DNA from: CAZMCH01 sp964564735
GTDB lineage: Bacteria; Poribacteria; DTPJ01
Length of the DNA stretch: 64,000 bases
NCBI GenBank assembly: GCA_964564735.1
Contig: CAZMCH010000007.1
Span: 1-64,000 of the forward strand
Direction of reading: 5' to 3'
Part shown: positions 53,368-62,330 of the stretch, one piece after another
Layout of the letters: every line of letters starts with the position of its first letter
Position numbering within the stretch: the stretch's first letter is position 1
The notes under the pieces: model-generated
Database searches by the model: none
The model's input: the letters and a program-made list of their open reading frames with translations, nothing else
Told to the model about the DNA's origin: nothing
Made by a program: the position numbers and the translations under genes

Positions 53368-54756
53368 CTAAACTTGCTCAAAATACCTTTTTCTTTCCCA
53401 ATCGGTTACAGATTTATCAAATAATGCCTTCTCAGTCTCAAAGAAATGTATATAATGATTGATAACTCCCTCGCCAAATACCTTGCGAGTAAAATCACTA
53501 TTTTTAAAACCTATTATTGATTCATGTAGGCTTTTAGGAACTTGTGGCAAACTTTCTGCCAAATAAACATCGCCATTAAATACCTCTGGTGGTTCTATTT
53601 TATTTTCAATTCCATCTAATCCTGAAGCCAATATTGCAGAATAAGCCAGATATGGATTGACATCAGCACCTGGAATGCGACATTCAATTCTAAGCGATTG
53701 CCCATGCCCTACTACACGAAAGCCTGCTGTCCGATTATCATAACTCCATGCAAGCCTTGTTGGAGCCCATGAGCCTGCTTGATAGCGTTTGTATGAGTTT
53801 ATTGTAGGAGCATAGAAAGGCATTACATCATAAACATGGGCGATCATTCCACCAAGAAACCAGCGAAATGTATCAGAACAATCTACAACATCGATCTTTT
53901 TATGCCCTGCAAAGGCATTATTCTTTTCATCTATATCCCATAAGCTAATATGAATATGACAGCTTGAGCCTGCCATATCACGATCAAATTTCGCCATAAA
54001 TGTTATTGATATTCCTAGCTTGTCTGCTAATTCCTTAAGACATTGTTTATATACCGTATGCCTATCTGCCATCGTGAGGACATCAGCATATCTGATATTG
54101 ATTTCATGCTGTCCTTGTCCCCATTCGCCTTTACTAAACTCAACAGGCACTCCACTATTTGATAGATGCTTGCGCGCTTCTGCGTTTAGAATCTCCTCAC
54201 GAGTGCCTTGAAGTATATGATAATCCTCAATATATGCTGAAAATGGCTCTAATTTTTGATAATGCTTTTGGCGTGCTTCTTTATAAGATTCGTCAAAAAT
54301 AAAGTATTCTAACTCAGAAGCCCCTTGAGGAAGAAGACCCATATCTATTGCTTTATTCATTTGCTTTTTTAGAATATTTCTAGGTGCTATATCTATAAGA
54401 TTGCCCTCATGATCATATATATCACAAATCACAAGCGCAGACTTTTCCAGCCAAGTAACCTGTCGCAAGGTATTTAAATCAGGAACACAATGGACATCTC
54501 CATATCCTAACTCCCAATTTGCAAATTGATAGCCGGGAATCGTCTCCATTTCCATATCTACGGTAAATAGATAATTGCAGGCGTGCATTCCTGACTTAAC
54601 AATATGGTCAAGAAAATAATCTCCAGTGATACGCTTACCCATCATACGTCCATATAGATCGGTAAAAACAGTCAGAACAGTCTCAATTTCGCCTGATTCT
54701 ACCTTATTTCTTAATTGTTCTAAAGTTAGCATACCACGAATTATTTCTTTCCTCAT
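53368..54756 (-). CDS. Glutamine synthetase family protein
   Basis: A 462-residue enzyme. Key motifs: SELEYFIF (first metal Glu), FSKGEWGQGQHEINI with acidic and His residues, SSCHIHISLW (ATP/metal site), NSYKRYQAGSWAPT, TAGFRVV and RIECRIPGADVNPYLAYSA. Its length and motifs resemble the gamma-glutamyl-amine ligase (PuuA/GlnT-like) branch more than the housekeeping enzyme, so it may ligate Glu to an amine other than ammonia. The frame extends to 54879, but ATG 54756 has GAGG 8 bases upstream and begins the normal N-terminus. It shares a transcript with the SDR and perhaps the LamG gene. Confidence 0.85.
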   Translation of the reverse strand: MRKEIIRGMLTLEQLRNKVESGEIETVLTVFTDLYGRMMGKRITGDYFLDHIVKSGMHACNYLFTVDMEMETIPGYQFANWELGYGDVHCVPDLNTLRQVTWLEKSALVICDIYDHEGNLIDIAPRNILKKQMNKAIDMGLLPQGASELEYFIFDESYKEARQKHYQKLEPFSAYIEDYHILQGTREEILNAEARKHLSNSGVPVEFSKGEWGQGQHEINIRYADVLTMADRHTVYKQCLKELADKLGISITFMAKFDRDMAGSSCHIHISLWDIDEKNNAFAGHKKIDVVDCSDTFRWFLGGMIAHVYDVMPFYAPTINSYKRYQAGSWAPTRLAWSYDNRTAGFRVVGHGQSLRIECRIPGADVNPYLAYSAILASGLDGIENKIEPPEVFNGDVYLAESLPQVPKSLHESIIGFKNSDFTRKVFGEGVINHYIHFFETEKALFDKSVTDWERKRYFEQV

Positions 54757-54899
54757 AATCACATCCTCATAATCAGACTTAGGCAATATAACCAAATTTA
54801 TGCTAGTATTATTGCTGTATAGTATAAGGAAAATATTACCAAAATGCAATAATATTTTGTTTGCTGCAGAAATTCTCACTCAGCTAAATCGTCAAAAAT

Positions 54900-54927
54900 T
54901 TGACAGTATCAATAATTTGATTATAAT
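54900..54927 (+). promoter_or_regulatory. Perfect-consensus sigma-70 promoter
   Basis: TTGACA (54900-54905) and TATAAT (54922-54927) with a 16-base spacer match the consensus at all twelve positions. The -35 is part of a palindrome GTCAAAAATTTGAC (54891-54904) that could be an operator. No open frame follows within 100 bases, pointing to a noncoding transcript. Confidence 0.8.
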
Positions 54928-54933
54928 TGTAAC

Positions 54934-54992
54934 AACCATCTGTTTACTCCTCTTCTTTTAATGTTTCTGATATTATAGGAGATGGTTTTTTT
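54934..54992 (+). ncRNA. Candidate small RNA ending in an intrinsic terminator
   Basis: Starting about 7 bases after the perfect TATAAT, the RNA would open with AACCATC (54934-54940), which pairs with GATGGTT (54981-54987); inside it TCCT (54948-54951) pairs with AGGA (54977-54980). The stem is followed by seven T (54986-54992). The transcript would be about 58 bases long with an AT-rich loop. It could be an independent small RNA or an attenuated leader of the lipoprotein gene at 55103, which also has its own promoter at 55035. Confidence 0.45.
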
Positions 54993-55034
54993 ATTGCCCA
55001 ATAATTTAGGACAGATACATCAGTTAATACGGAT

Positions 55035-55063
55035 TTGACATAAAGGCGTTAATATGATATATT
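55035..55063 (+). promoter_or_regulatory. Sigma-70-type promoter for the lipoprotein/peptidase genes
   Basis: TTGACA (55035-55040), a 17-base spacer and TATATT (55058-55063) are near consensus. Transcription would start near 55070, about 33 bases before the ATG at 55103. Confidence 0.75.
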
Positions 55064-55102
55064 GTGCTATAAAGTCAGAACAACATAAGTGAGGATGATA
55101 AA

Positions 55103-55672
55103 ATGATTAGAACGATAATGTCAATATCAGTTTTACTAATACTATTTTTATTTAATTCGTGTAGTTTATTAGCACCTCAGGAATGGAGTGATAATTATGC
55201 TCTCGGTGATGGAGTCAAATCCACTACTCCAGAGGCGATTGATGGCAACCCAAATACCATTGGGAAAATGATGTTTCCAGATGATTTTTATACGGGACGG
55301 TCACTTTCTTTGCCAAAAGCTGAAATGATGATTGCATTTCCCAAAAAAACATCAATAAGCAGGATCGTTATACATAGCGATAATCTAACTGATTTTGAGA
55401 TTTTGGCTAATGATATGGTAAGTATCAATGATAACTGGAAATTAGTGAAAGAAGTTACTAATAATAAATTGAAAACTGTTGAGGTGAGGACATCTATTCA
55501 AACAAATAAAATACTCGTTAGGGCAAAGGGCATATTGCCCCTTGAATCAACAGAAACTTCTAGGGTTCTTGGCGGAGTTGTAAGAAGTAGAAAAGTATTA
55601 GAACCTGAAATAAGAGAAATAGAGATTTATGGCTTCAAATCCAAACAAACAGAAAATCAATTGTGGAAATAA
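55103..55672 (+). CDS. Predicted lipoprotein with discoidin-like pattern
   Basis: A 189-residue predicted lipoprotein (lipobox LFNSC, Cys20). The body (DGNPNTIGKMMFPDDFYTGR; AFPKKTSISRIVIHSDNLTD; ILVRAKGILPLES; PEIREIEIYG) resembles an F5/8-type (discoidin-like) beta sandwich, which often binds carbohydrate; the resemblance is by eye. It is 23 bases upstream of the thioredoxin-M1 peptidase gene and likely co-transcribed. No catalytic residues seen. Confidence 0.7.
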   Translation: MIRTIMSISVLLILFLFNSCSLLAPQEWSDNYALGDGVKSTTPEAIDGNPNTIGKMMFPDDFYTGRSLSLPKAEMMIAFPKKTSISRIVIHSDNLTDFEILANDMVSINDNWKLVKEVTNNKLKTVEVRTSIQTNKILVRAKGILPLESTETSRVLGGVVRSRKVLEPEIREIEIYGFKSKQTENQLWK

Positions 55673-55695
55673 GATAATAAAAAATATAGAAAGCG

Positions 55696-57465
55696 ATGGC
55701 AAAATTGAGGCAAAAAAATTATAACAAAAGATACGGGATTTATAAGATATTATGTCTGAATGTTTTTCTTATTCTGATATACGGTTGCGCGCAGATTACT
55801 CAACTTGAGCAAGTTCCTAAGCCGATTAAAACAAGTGAGGAAAATGCAATAAAATGGCAATCATCATACGATAATGCAATAGAGTTGGCAAAGTCCAATA
55901 ATAAGTCTTTAATGCTTGTATTTTATGGTGTTTCAAGCAAAAGGCTTGATGAAAATGTATTTTCTTCACCCGAAGTGATAAAACTGTCTCATGATTTCAT
56001 TAATGTAAAGCTAGGTTCTGATCAGAATGAATTGGCAAAAAGATATGGGATTGCGGAATTTCCAACTGTTGTATTTGCTGATGCACGTGGCAATGAATAT
56101 GATAGGCTATCTGGTTATAAATCTGCTTCATCATTTGCTGCTATTCTCTCAAAAGCTTTAATGCCAATTGATGTTGATTATGATATTGGATTTGATATTG
56201 CAAAAAATCAAGCTATTGTGAAATGCAAATTAAAGAATATAAGGCAAAAATCAATAGTTTTATATTTATGGGAAAAGAGCGTTAAACCTGCTAATATATC
56301 ATTTGACAGCACAGAAGGTATGCCTATATTGGAAGAATTAGGCGAAAATATTTGGCAAATGAAATTTAATACGTCGTCAATGAAAACCATTACTATACAA
56401 TACGAAGTAAAATTGAATGTGCTGTCAAAAATGGATTATAATCCAGCGTATATAAGCTATGTATGGGATAAGTATGGGATACTTGACGGTCACATGCTTT
56501 TTCTTTCGCCATATAATTTTAATATAAACGGCAAGGTAAGGGTAATTATGGATTTACCAAAAGATTGGAAAGCTCTTACTGCATGGGAAGAAGAATCGTC
56601 ATTGGTATTTAGCGCAAATTATATTCAAGATGTCGTTGATACCGTTTTTTGTATCGGGCAATTTCAATATGTTAAGCGAGAAATTAAAGGAAAAGAAGTT
56701 TATGCGGTATATTGTGGAACAGGTAATATAGGTTCAGAATTGGATAGAAAAGCTGATATGATCGCAAAACTCTTTGATGATTATATGTCAAGGTTTGGGG
56801 ATTTTCCTTTCAAGAAGTATATCGCAATTTATGCAGAACACACTCCAGACAATAAGTTCATTCATGGAACTGCGCATGGCTCAGGTTTTGCTGGTCCAAT
56901 TGAAATGCCTTTGGCTTACACAATTCAATTTACTGCACATGAAATATTTCATATATGGAATGGGCGTATCTTATCACAAAAATCTCCCTATGAAGTCTGG
57001 TTCAAGGAGGGATTTACACAATATTATGGCTATATTACGCCTTACAGGGCGGGGTTGTATGGAAAAGAGCAGTTTATTTATTATCTAAAAGATGATTATC
57101 AAAATTATATACAAAATTATAAGGCATCGGAAGACATCGCATTGGCAAGGGTAAATGAGGGAACTGCACGCCAAGAAGGATATAATCAGGCAGAAAGCAT
57201 AAGTAACTTTATCATGTACCGTAAAGGTGCGCTTGTTGCTTCATTAGTAGATGATGAGATTAGAAAGGCGACTAATGGTGAAAAAAACATCGATGACTTA
57301 ATACGTCAAATGCTTGTGGAGTATCGTGATAAAGCATATTCCTCTGACGATGTTCTCAAATCATTAAATATGTTAACAGGGAAAGATTTTACAAAGTTCT
57401 TTTCTGATTATATTTATGGTAGAGCAAAATTGCCATTAGCGAAGGAACTTAGCCAAAACGACTAA
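55696..57465 (+). CDS. Lipoprotein with thioredoxin-like domain fused to M1-type peptidase
   Basis: A 589-residue predicted lipoprotein (LIYGC, about Cys25). Residues about 50-150 are thioredoxin-like (NNKSLMLVFYGVSSKRLDEN; GIAEFPTVVFADARGNE), but the CxxC site is VSSKR, so it is not redox-active by that site. Residues about 300-560 are an M1/gluzincin peptidase: QFTAHEIFHIWNG (HExxH, zinc-binding) and VWFKEGFTQYYGY with the downstream catalytic Glu. The family cleaves N-terminal residues from peptides; here it would act in the periplasm or at the outer membrane. The fusion and the dead thioredoxin site are unusual. TTG/ATG choices do not change the domains. Confidence 0.8.
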   Translation: MAKLRQKNYNKRYGIYKILCLNVFLILIYGCAQITQLEQVPKPIKTSEENAIKWQSSYDNAIELAKSNNKSLMLVFYGVSSKRLDENVFSSPEVIKLSHDFINVKLGSDQNELAKRYGIAEFPTVVFADARGNEYDRLSGYKSASSFAAILSKALMPIDVDYDIGFDIAKNQAIVKCKLKNIRQKSIVLYLWEKSVKPANISFDSTEGMPILEELGENIWQMKFNTSSMKTITIQYEVKLNVLSKMDYNPAYISYVWDKYGILDGHMLFLSPYNFNINGKVRVIMDLPKDWKALTAWEEESSLVFSANYIQDVVDTVFCIGQFQYVKREIKGKEVYAVYCGTGNIGSELDRKADMIAKLFDDYMSRFGDFPFKKYIAIYAEHTPDNKFIHGTAHGSGFAGPIEMPLAYTIQFTAHEIFHIWNGRILSQKSPYEVWFKEGFTQYYGYITPYRAGLYGKEQFIYYLKDDYQNYIQNYKASEDIALARVNEGTARQEGYNQAESISNFIMYRKGALVASLVDDEIRKATNGEKNIDDLIRQMLVEYRDKAYSSDDVLKSLNMLTGKDFTKFFSDYIYGRAKLPLAKELSQND

Positions 57466-57514
57466 TGAAGCTATAACTATGGTAATCCAGATTAGTTTTT
57501 TAGGAATAGAACTC

Positions 57515-57634
57515 TGATTAAGCGGATTTATTCGTGATACGTGATGCGTAAAACGTAATGAGTTTTAGGTCTTACTTTTTAAGTTTCACACATTACATTT
57601 TTGATTTTTTTATCTGCATTAATCGGCTTAATCA
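57515..57634. repeat. Intergenic inverted-repeat element of about 120 bp
   Basis: The ends TGATTAAGCGGAT (57515-57527) and ATTAATCGGCTTAATCA (57618-57634) are near-perfect inverted repeats, and the interior (GTGATGCGTAAAACGTAATG and AGTTTCACACATTACATTTT) is a looser inverted repeat. It resembles a small miniature element or long REP-like hairpin. A partial copy with the same internal words opens the window (1-88), and a related fragment lies at 61951-61994, on the other side of the giant gene. Confidence 0.65.
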
Positions 57635-57712
57635 TCGTTCTATAAATATTTTATTCGGTTAAGCACTATATTTGCAGCAGAACAAAGATTTTTCTCGAAG
57701 GAGATTTTTTAG

Positions 57713-60700
57713 ATGAGTTTATTTAAAGCCAAATTTCTTATGTCTAGCAATATTATAATTATTGCCATTTTATTAATACTTTTTTTGGGGATAACGCAAG
57801 TTGGCGCTTCAATATCAAAAACTATAACAAATAACTCAAGTCTTTCCGCCCCAATTGCTATTCCTCCCGGATTTTCTATTACTCTTAGCAATTCATTTAC
57901 TTATTCTGGAAATATAAGTATTAAAAGTCCTAGTGGAAGCACCAAAAGCCTAACTTTCACTAAGATAAGCGGACCTTATTCATCAGATATAGATTTTAAT
58001 GAGATAGGAACTTATGAAATTACAGAAAACTATAGCGTCTTTATTGTGTCAAAATCTTTGGTAGGTGAACAAACAACAACGAGTTCAGAATCAAACACAT
58101 GGGCATATAATAACACCAATACAGGAATAGGAAAATTTAAAGCAAATAGCACTGTTACAAATTTGACTGTAAGTGATATAGTTGGACCTATTAGTTATTC
58201 TATTGCAGGAACATCACTTCCGACAACCGCAACAATCACGACAACAGGCATGATTCTTCAAGGAGAAACTGTTTCTGCGACAATTTCTTCGCTGTGGACG
58301 GTTAATTCATCAATCGAGGCTCCTGCCCCTACAGGAACTATTATAGTCAATACAAATAAAGATTCAGCGACTTTTAATGTTTCTGGACCTAGTGGATTTA
58401 GTGGAGGTGGTAAAAGCACAACAAAAACTAATGTACTTGTAGGGCAATATACCATAAACTATGGTGAAATTGTAGGTTATACAACACCGCCAAGCGAAAC
58501 AAAAACTCTGAATTTGGGAGGGACAATAACTTTTAATGGTCAATATGTTCCCAAGTATGGAAGTATAGAGGTAAATTGTAATATTGATCAGGCGAATTTT
58601 GAAATATCAGGACCAGAGGGTATATCTTATAATGGCAGTGGGAAAAATTGGAGTATTGCACAGACACTGGTTGGCAAATATATCATAACATTTATGAGTG
58701 TTTTTGGGTATAAGACACCTCAACCGTCAGTGCAAACTTTATCTGAAAATGGGAAAATAACTTTTACTGGTAACTATGAGAAATTAGTTCCCGGAACCAT
58801 TGAAGTCAATACTAATCTTGATGAAGCATCATTTTTAATTAATGGTGCATCAACATTTAGTGGCTCAGGCAGATATTGGCTAAAGACAGATGCACCTGTT
58901 GGACAATATACTATTGTTTATAACGAAGTTGCAGGTTATGAAACGCCGAGTCCGGAGAGTAAAACGCTTAATTCTGGTGGAACAATTGTTTTTAATGGTG
59001 AATACAAAAAGATATATCCCGGAACTATTGAAGTTAATACGAATATAGATGAGGCAAGCTTTATTATTCGTGGTCCAGAAAGTTTTAATGGAAATGGAAA
59101 ATTTTGGGATCAATCTGATGTCCCAGTAGGCACTTATACAATAACTTACAATAAAGTTGATGGTTATAGGACACCACCGACAGAGACAAAGACTCTAAAA
59201 TCAGGTGGCAAGATAATATTTAATGCAAAGTATAGACAGATATTTCCTAATGCAATTGAGGTTTATACAAATCTTGATGAAGCAGAATTTGATATAACTG
59301 GTCCTGCGAATTATAGTGGTGGTGGAACTGAATGGATAAAAACAGATGTTCCTGTGGGAGATTATACTATTAGGTATAAGGATGTTTCTGGATATAAAAC
59401 GCCACCATCGTTGACACAAAAATTGTTAGCAGGAGAGGTAATAATATTTATAGCTGAGTATATACCGCATACAGGAAAACTCGTTGTGCAAACAAATTTG
59501 GATGAGGCAAAGTTTGAGGTTACTGGTAGGGCAAATTATATTGGTAGCGGGAAGGAATGGATTCAGAATGATGCCCCTATTGGCGAATATACGATAACTT
59601 ATGGCAATGTTCCTAATTATATATCACCTCCTTCTGTTACACAACGTCTTAACCAAAATGGGACGTTAATATTTACTGGTGAATATGAGAAGTATAAGCC
59701 CGGAATTATTGAAGTTAAGTCTAATATTTCACAGGCATCATTTACTATTTTGGGTCCTATGAATTATGAAGGACAAGGGGTTTATTGGAAAAATGATAAT
59801 GTTCCTCCAGGTGAATATATAATTTTCTTTGATGATGTTCCCAATTATGATAAACCGTCATCACAAACCAAGCAACTTGAATCGAATCAGGTTCTTGCCT
59901 TTAATGGTAATTATGTTGCGCATACAGGAATTATTGTAGTAAATACAAATTCAGATGATGCTAGTTTTGTCTTATCAGGACCAAATAATGTATCTTATAA
60001 TGGCAAAGGGAAATTTTGGACTCAGGCAGATGCCCCAGTCGGGGATTATACGATTGAATACAATGATTTGCTGTTTTATGGGAAACCACCTTCGGAAATG
60101 AAAAGCCTTGCTCGTGATTCTGAAATACAATTTATGGGTCAATATAATCCAATACCACCTACAATACAAAAAGTAACGGTGAGTGGCAGTCCAGCGACAA
60201 CCAAAAGCACTATACGAATTACAGTAACAACGGATACAATGTGTTCTGTTACTTTTTCTATTGATGGGATTATATCTGGTAAGCTAAACGAGTTAGCAAA
60301 TTCAGGGAACTATACAACCAGTTTCAATGTCCCAATAGGTTTTGATGTTGCCAATGCAGTTGTAAATATCAGAGTAGTGAACGGGATTAATCTTGAGGCG
60401 ACTGATTCAAGCCAAACAATCACAATAGATACACTTGCGCAGATTAAGTTTGTTGGCTTATCCAAAGAAAGTTTGTCTATTGGTGATGATGTGATGATAA
60501 CGGTTATAGGCGATCCAAAAAGCAATGTTAGCTTTTCCATAAAAGGCATTACACAAGGTCAAATGCTGGAAGATAAGAATAATCTTGGAACTTATTCTGC
60601 TACATTTACTGTGCTTAAAGAAATAGATAATATTCCGATTGAGATAAGGCTAATAGACCCGTCAGGAAACTTTGCTGTTAATACAGATAAAATTATATCT

Positions 60701-61942
60701 ACGAAAAATAAATTAGGTGTTGTAAAGGTAACAACTAACCTTGATGATGGAACTTTTGTATTAACTCATATTGAGACACAAAAGACTTATGAAGGTAAAG
60801 GGAGATTTTGGGAAAAAGATGGTATGTCTGCGGGTGATTATAGCTTGGTGTTTGAAAGCGTTCTTGGTTATAACACTCCGCAAGCCCAGTCAAAAACATT
60901 AAGGAGTAACGAAACAATAATATTTAACGGTGAATATTCAATAGCAAATGGAACTATTGTTGTTCGCACAAATCTTGAGAAAGCTAAGTTCAAAGTAAAA
61001 AATAACCTGGAGTATAATGGTGTTGGGCAAAGCTGGACACAAAGTAATGTAGAGGCAGGTCAATACACAATAATATACGAGGAAGTAAATGGTTATGAAA
61101 CACCGCCTTCTGAGACAAAAATGCTTGAATATGGCGGAAGAATAGCGTTTATTGGTGGATATAAGCCGAAATATGGGACAATAGAGGTCGTTACAAATCT
61201 TGAAGAAGCCAAATTTGAAATAAGCGGAGTAAAAGAATATATCGGAAGCGGTAAAAAGTGGAGTGAAGTATTAGCTCCAGAAGGGGAATATAAAATAGAG
61301 TTTCATGAAGTTCCGGGATATATTACTCCCCCATCATCAACAAGGACGGTAAGTGTTGGTTGTAACGTGATCTTTTATGGTAATTATAGTCTTTCTGAAG
61401 GTGCAATAATAGTTCGCACAAATATGGATGCAGCAGAATTTAGGATTATCGGTCCAAAAATATATGAAGGTAATGGCAAATATTGGTCGGTAAATAATGC
61501 CCCTGCTGGTGAATATAAAATAGAATATAAAAACATACTTGGTTACAAAGTTCCATTGACAGAAACAAAGGTTTTATTGGGAAAAAGTATTGTGTTTATC
61601 GGTGGATATGAGGAAATCGCAATTCCTGCAAGCCCAGAAAGAGTTCAATTTGCTAATATGCTCATGCCTAATTATCCGAATCCCTGCAATCCCGGAACAT
61701 GGATACCGTTTTCTTTGTCAGAAGGTGGAGAAGTTAATATAACTATCTATGACATAAATGGTCGTATGGTGCGCAATTTGGAACTTGGATATAAGAATCC
61801 CGGAATGTATGCAAGTGTTGATAAGTCTGCTTATTGGGATGGAGGTAACGAATACGGCGAAAAGGTTGTAAGCGGAGTATATTTCTATCACATCAGGTCT
61901 GGTAGGTTTTCAGCGATTCGCAAGATGCTGGTTAATAGGTAG
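57713..61942 (+). CDS. Giant secreted repeat protein with T9SS-like C-terminal domain
   Basis: A 1409-residue protein with a signal peptide or membrane anchor (about 1-35), a Ser/Thr-rich N-region, then eight repeats of about 75 residues (about 208-810), two Ig-like domains (about 812-1000), four more repeats (about 1002-1303) and a C-terminal domain (about 1310-1409). Each repeat runs GTIEVNTNLDEASF, then a GSG turn, W, PVGQYTI and GYETPP, and ends in IVFNGEY; the pattern is like PEGA-type surface repeats. The C-terminus has NYPNPCNPGTWIPFSLS, YDINGRMVR and WDGGNEYGEKVVSGVYFYHI, a FlgD/T9SS-like sorting domain. AGGAG lies 9 bases before the ATG. A role in surface adhesion or display is likely. 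Confidence 0.85.
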   Translation: MSLFKAKFLMSSNIIIIAILLILFLGITQVGASISKTITNNSSLSAPIAIPPGFSITLSNSFTYSGNISIKSPSGSTKSLTFTKISGPYSSDIDFNEIGTYEITENYSVFIVSKSLVGEQTTTSSESNTWAYNNTNTGIGKFKANSTVTNLTVSDIVGPISYSIAGTSLPTTATITTTGMILQGETVSATISSLWTVNSSIEAPAPTGTIIVNTNKDSATFNVSGPSGFSGGGKSTTKTNVLVGQYTINYGEIVGYTTPPSETKTLNLGGTITFNGQYVPKYGSIEVNCNIDQANFEISGPEGISYNGSGKNWSIAQTLVGKYIITFMSVFGYKTPQPSVQTLSENGKITFTGNYEKLVPGTIEVNTNLDEASFLINGASTFSGSGRYWLKTDAPVGQYTIVYNEVAGYETPSPESKTLNSGGTIVFNGEYKKIYPGTIEVNTNIDEASFIIRGPESFNGNGKFWDQSDVPVGTYTITYNKVDGYRTPPTETKTLKSGGKIIFNAKYRQIFPNAIEVYTNLDEAEFDITGPANYSGGGTEWIKTDVPVGDYTIRYKDVSGYKTPPSLTQKLLAGEVIIFIAEYIPHTGKLVVQTNLDEAKFEVTGRANYIGSGKEWIQNDAPIGEYTITYGNVPNYISPPSVTQRLNQNGTLIFTGEYEKYKPGIIEVKSNISQASFTILGPMNYEGQGVYWKNDNVPPGEYIIFFDDVPNYDKPSSQTKQLESNQVLAFNGNYVAHTGIIVVNTNSDDASFVLSGPNNVSYNGKGKFWTQADAPVGDYTIEYNDLLFYGKPPSEMKSLARDSEIQFMGQYNPIPPTIQKVTVSGSPATTKSTIRITVTTDTMCSVTFSIDGIISGKLNELANSGNYTTSFNVPIGFDVANAVVNIRVVNGINLEATDSSQTITIDTLAQIKFVGLSKESLSIGDDVMITVIGDPKSNVSFSIKGITQGQMLEDKNNLGTYSATFTVLKEIDNIPIEIRLIDPSGNFAVNTDKIISTKNKLGVVKVTTNLDDGTFVLTHIETQKTYEGKGRFWEKDGMSAGDYSLVFESVLGYNTPQAQSKTLRSNETIIFNGEYSIANGTIVVRTNLEKAKFKVKNNLEYNGVGQSWTQSNVEAGQYTIIYEEVNGYETPPSETKMLEYGGRIAFIGGYKPKYGTIEVVTNLEEAKFEISGVKEYIGSGKKWSEVLAPEGEYKIEFHEVPGYITPPSSTRTVSVGCNVIFYGNYSLSEGAIIVRTNMDAAEFRIIGPKIYEGNGKYWSVNNAPAGEYKIEYKNILGYKVPLTETKVLLGKSIVFIGGYEEIAIPASPERVQFANMLMPNYPNPCNPGTWIPFSLSEGGEVNITIYDINGRMVRNLELGYKNPGMYASVDKSAYWDGGNEYGEKVVSGVYFYHIRSGRFSAIRKMLVNR

Positions 61943-61950
61943 GATTTTTC

Positions 61951-61994
61951 GTGAAGTGTAAAGCGTGATGAATGAAACGGATTATGTTTTACGA
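61951..61994. repeat. Fragment of the dispersed inverted repeat
   Basis: GTGAAGTGTAAAGCGTGATG (61951-61970) and TTATGTTTTACGAT (61982-61995) resemble the words of the repeat at 57515-57634 (GTGATGCGTAAAACG). It sits just downstream of the giant gene. The match is partial. Confidence 0.35.
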
Positions 61995-62000
61995 TCTAAC

Positions 62001-62029
62001 TTGACACAAAATTAACTATATGGTAGCAT
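62001..62029 (+). promoter_or_regulatory. Promoter for the UxaA-type operon
   Basis: TTGACA (62001-62006), a 17-base spacer and TAGCAT (62024-62029) form a good sigma-70-type promoter with a start near 62036, 16 bases before the ATG at 62052. Confidence 0.65.
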
Positions 62030-62051
62030 TTTTACAAATATGGAGAACCCT

Positions 62052-62330
62052 ATGAAACTAAAAGACAAATTCATAATTGCCGATCCGAGGGATAATGTTG
62101 CAACTGCAAGGGTTGAGGTTGATGAAGGAACAATCCTTGATTTTGATGATGGTGTTCAAATGGCAGTAAAAGAACGCATACCTTTTGGACATAAAGTAGC
62201 GTTAGAGAATGTCCCTAAAGGCGAACCGATTATCAAGTATGGTCAAAGGATCGGTGTTGCAACTGTAGATATTTCAATAGGTGAGTTAGTGCATACAAAA
62301 AATCTCGGCGGAGAGAGAGGAAAAGCATAG
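62052..62330 (+). CDS. UxaA-type dehydratase, small (SAF-domain) subunit
   Basis: A 92-residue SAF-domain protein. KDKFIIADPRDNVATARVEV and KERIPFGHKVALENVPKGEP give the fold, and IIKYGQRIGVATVDISIGEL carries the family GxxIG-like turn, as in the N-terminal part of altronate dehydratase or the small subunit of (R)-sulfolactate sulfo-lyase (SuyA). It works with the large subunit next to it. ATG 62052 is preferred over 62040 because GGAG precedes it. The stop TAG shares one base with the next gene's GTG (TAGTG). Substrate unknown; the split architecture allows either an altronate/galactarate-like or a sulfolactate role. Confidence 0.8.
   Translation: MKLKDKFIIADPRDNVATARVEVDEGTILDFDDGVQMAVKERIPFGHKVALENVPKGEPIIKYGQRIGVATVDISIGELVHTKNLGGERGKA

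Noticed and set aside
54891..54904. GTCAAAAATTTGAC as a proven operator
   Set aside because: It may be only the promoter -35 and a chance inverse; kept as a possible operator in the promoter note.
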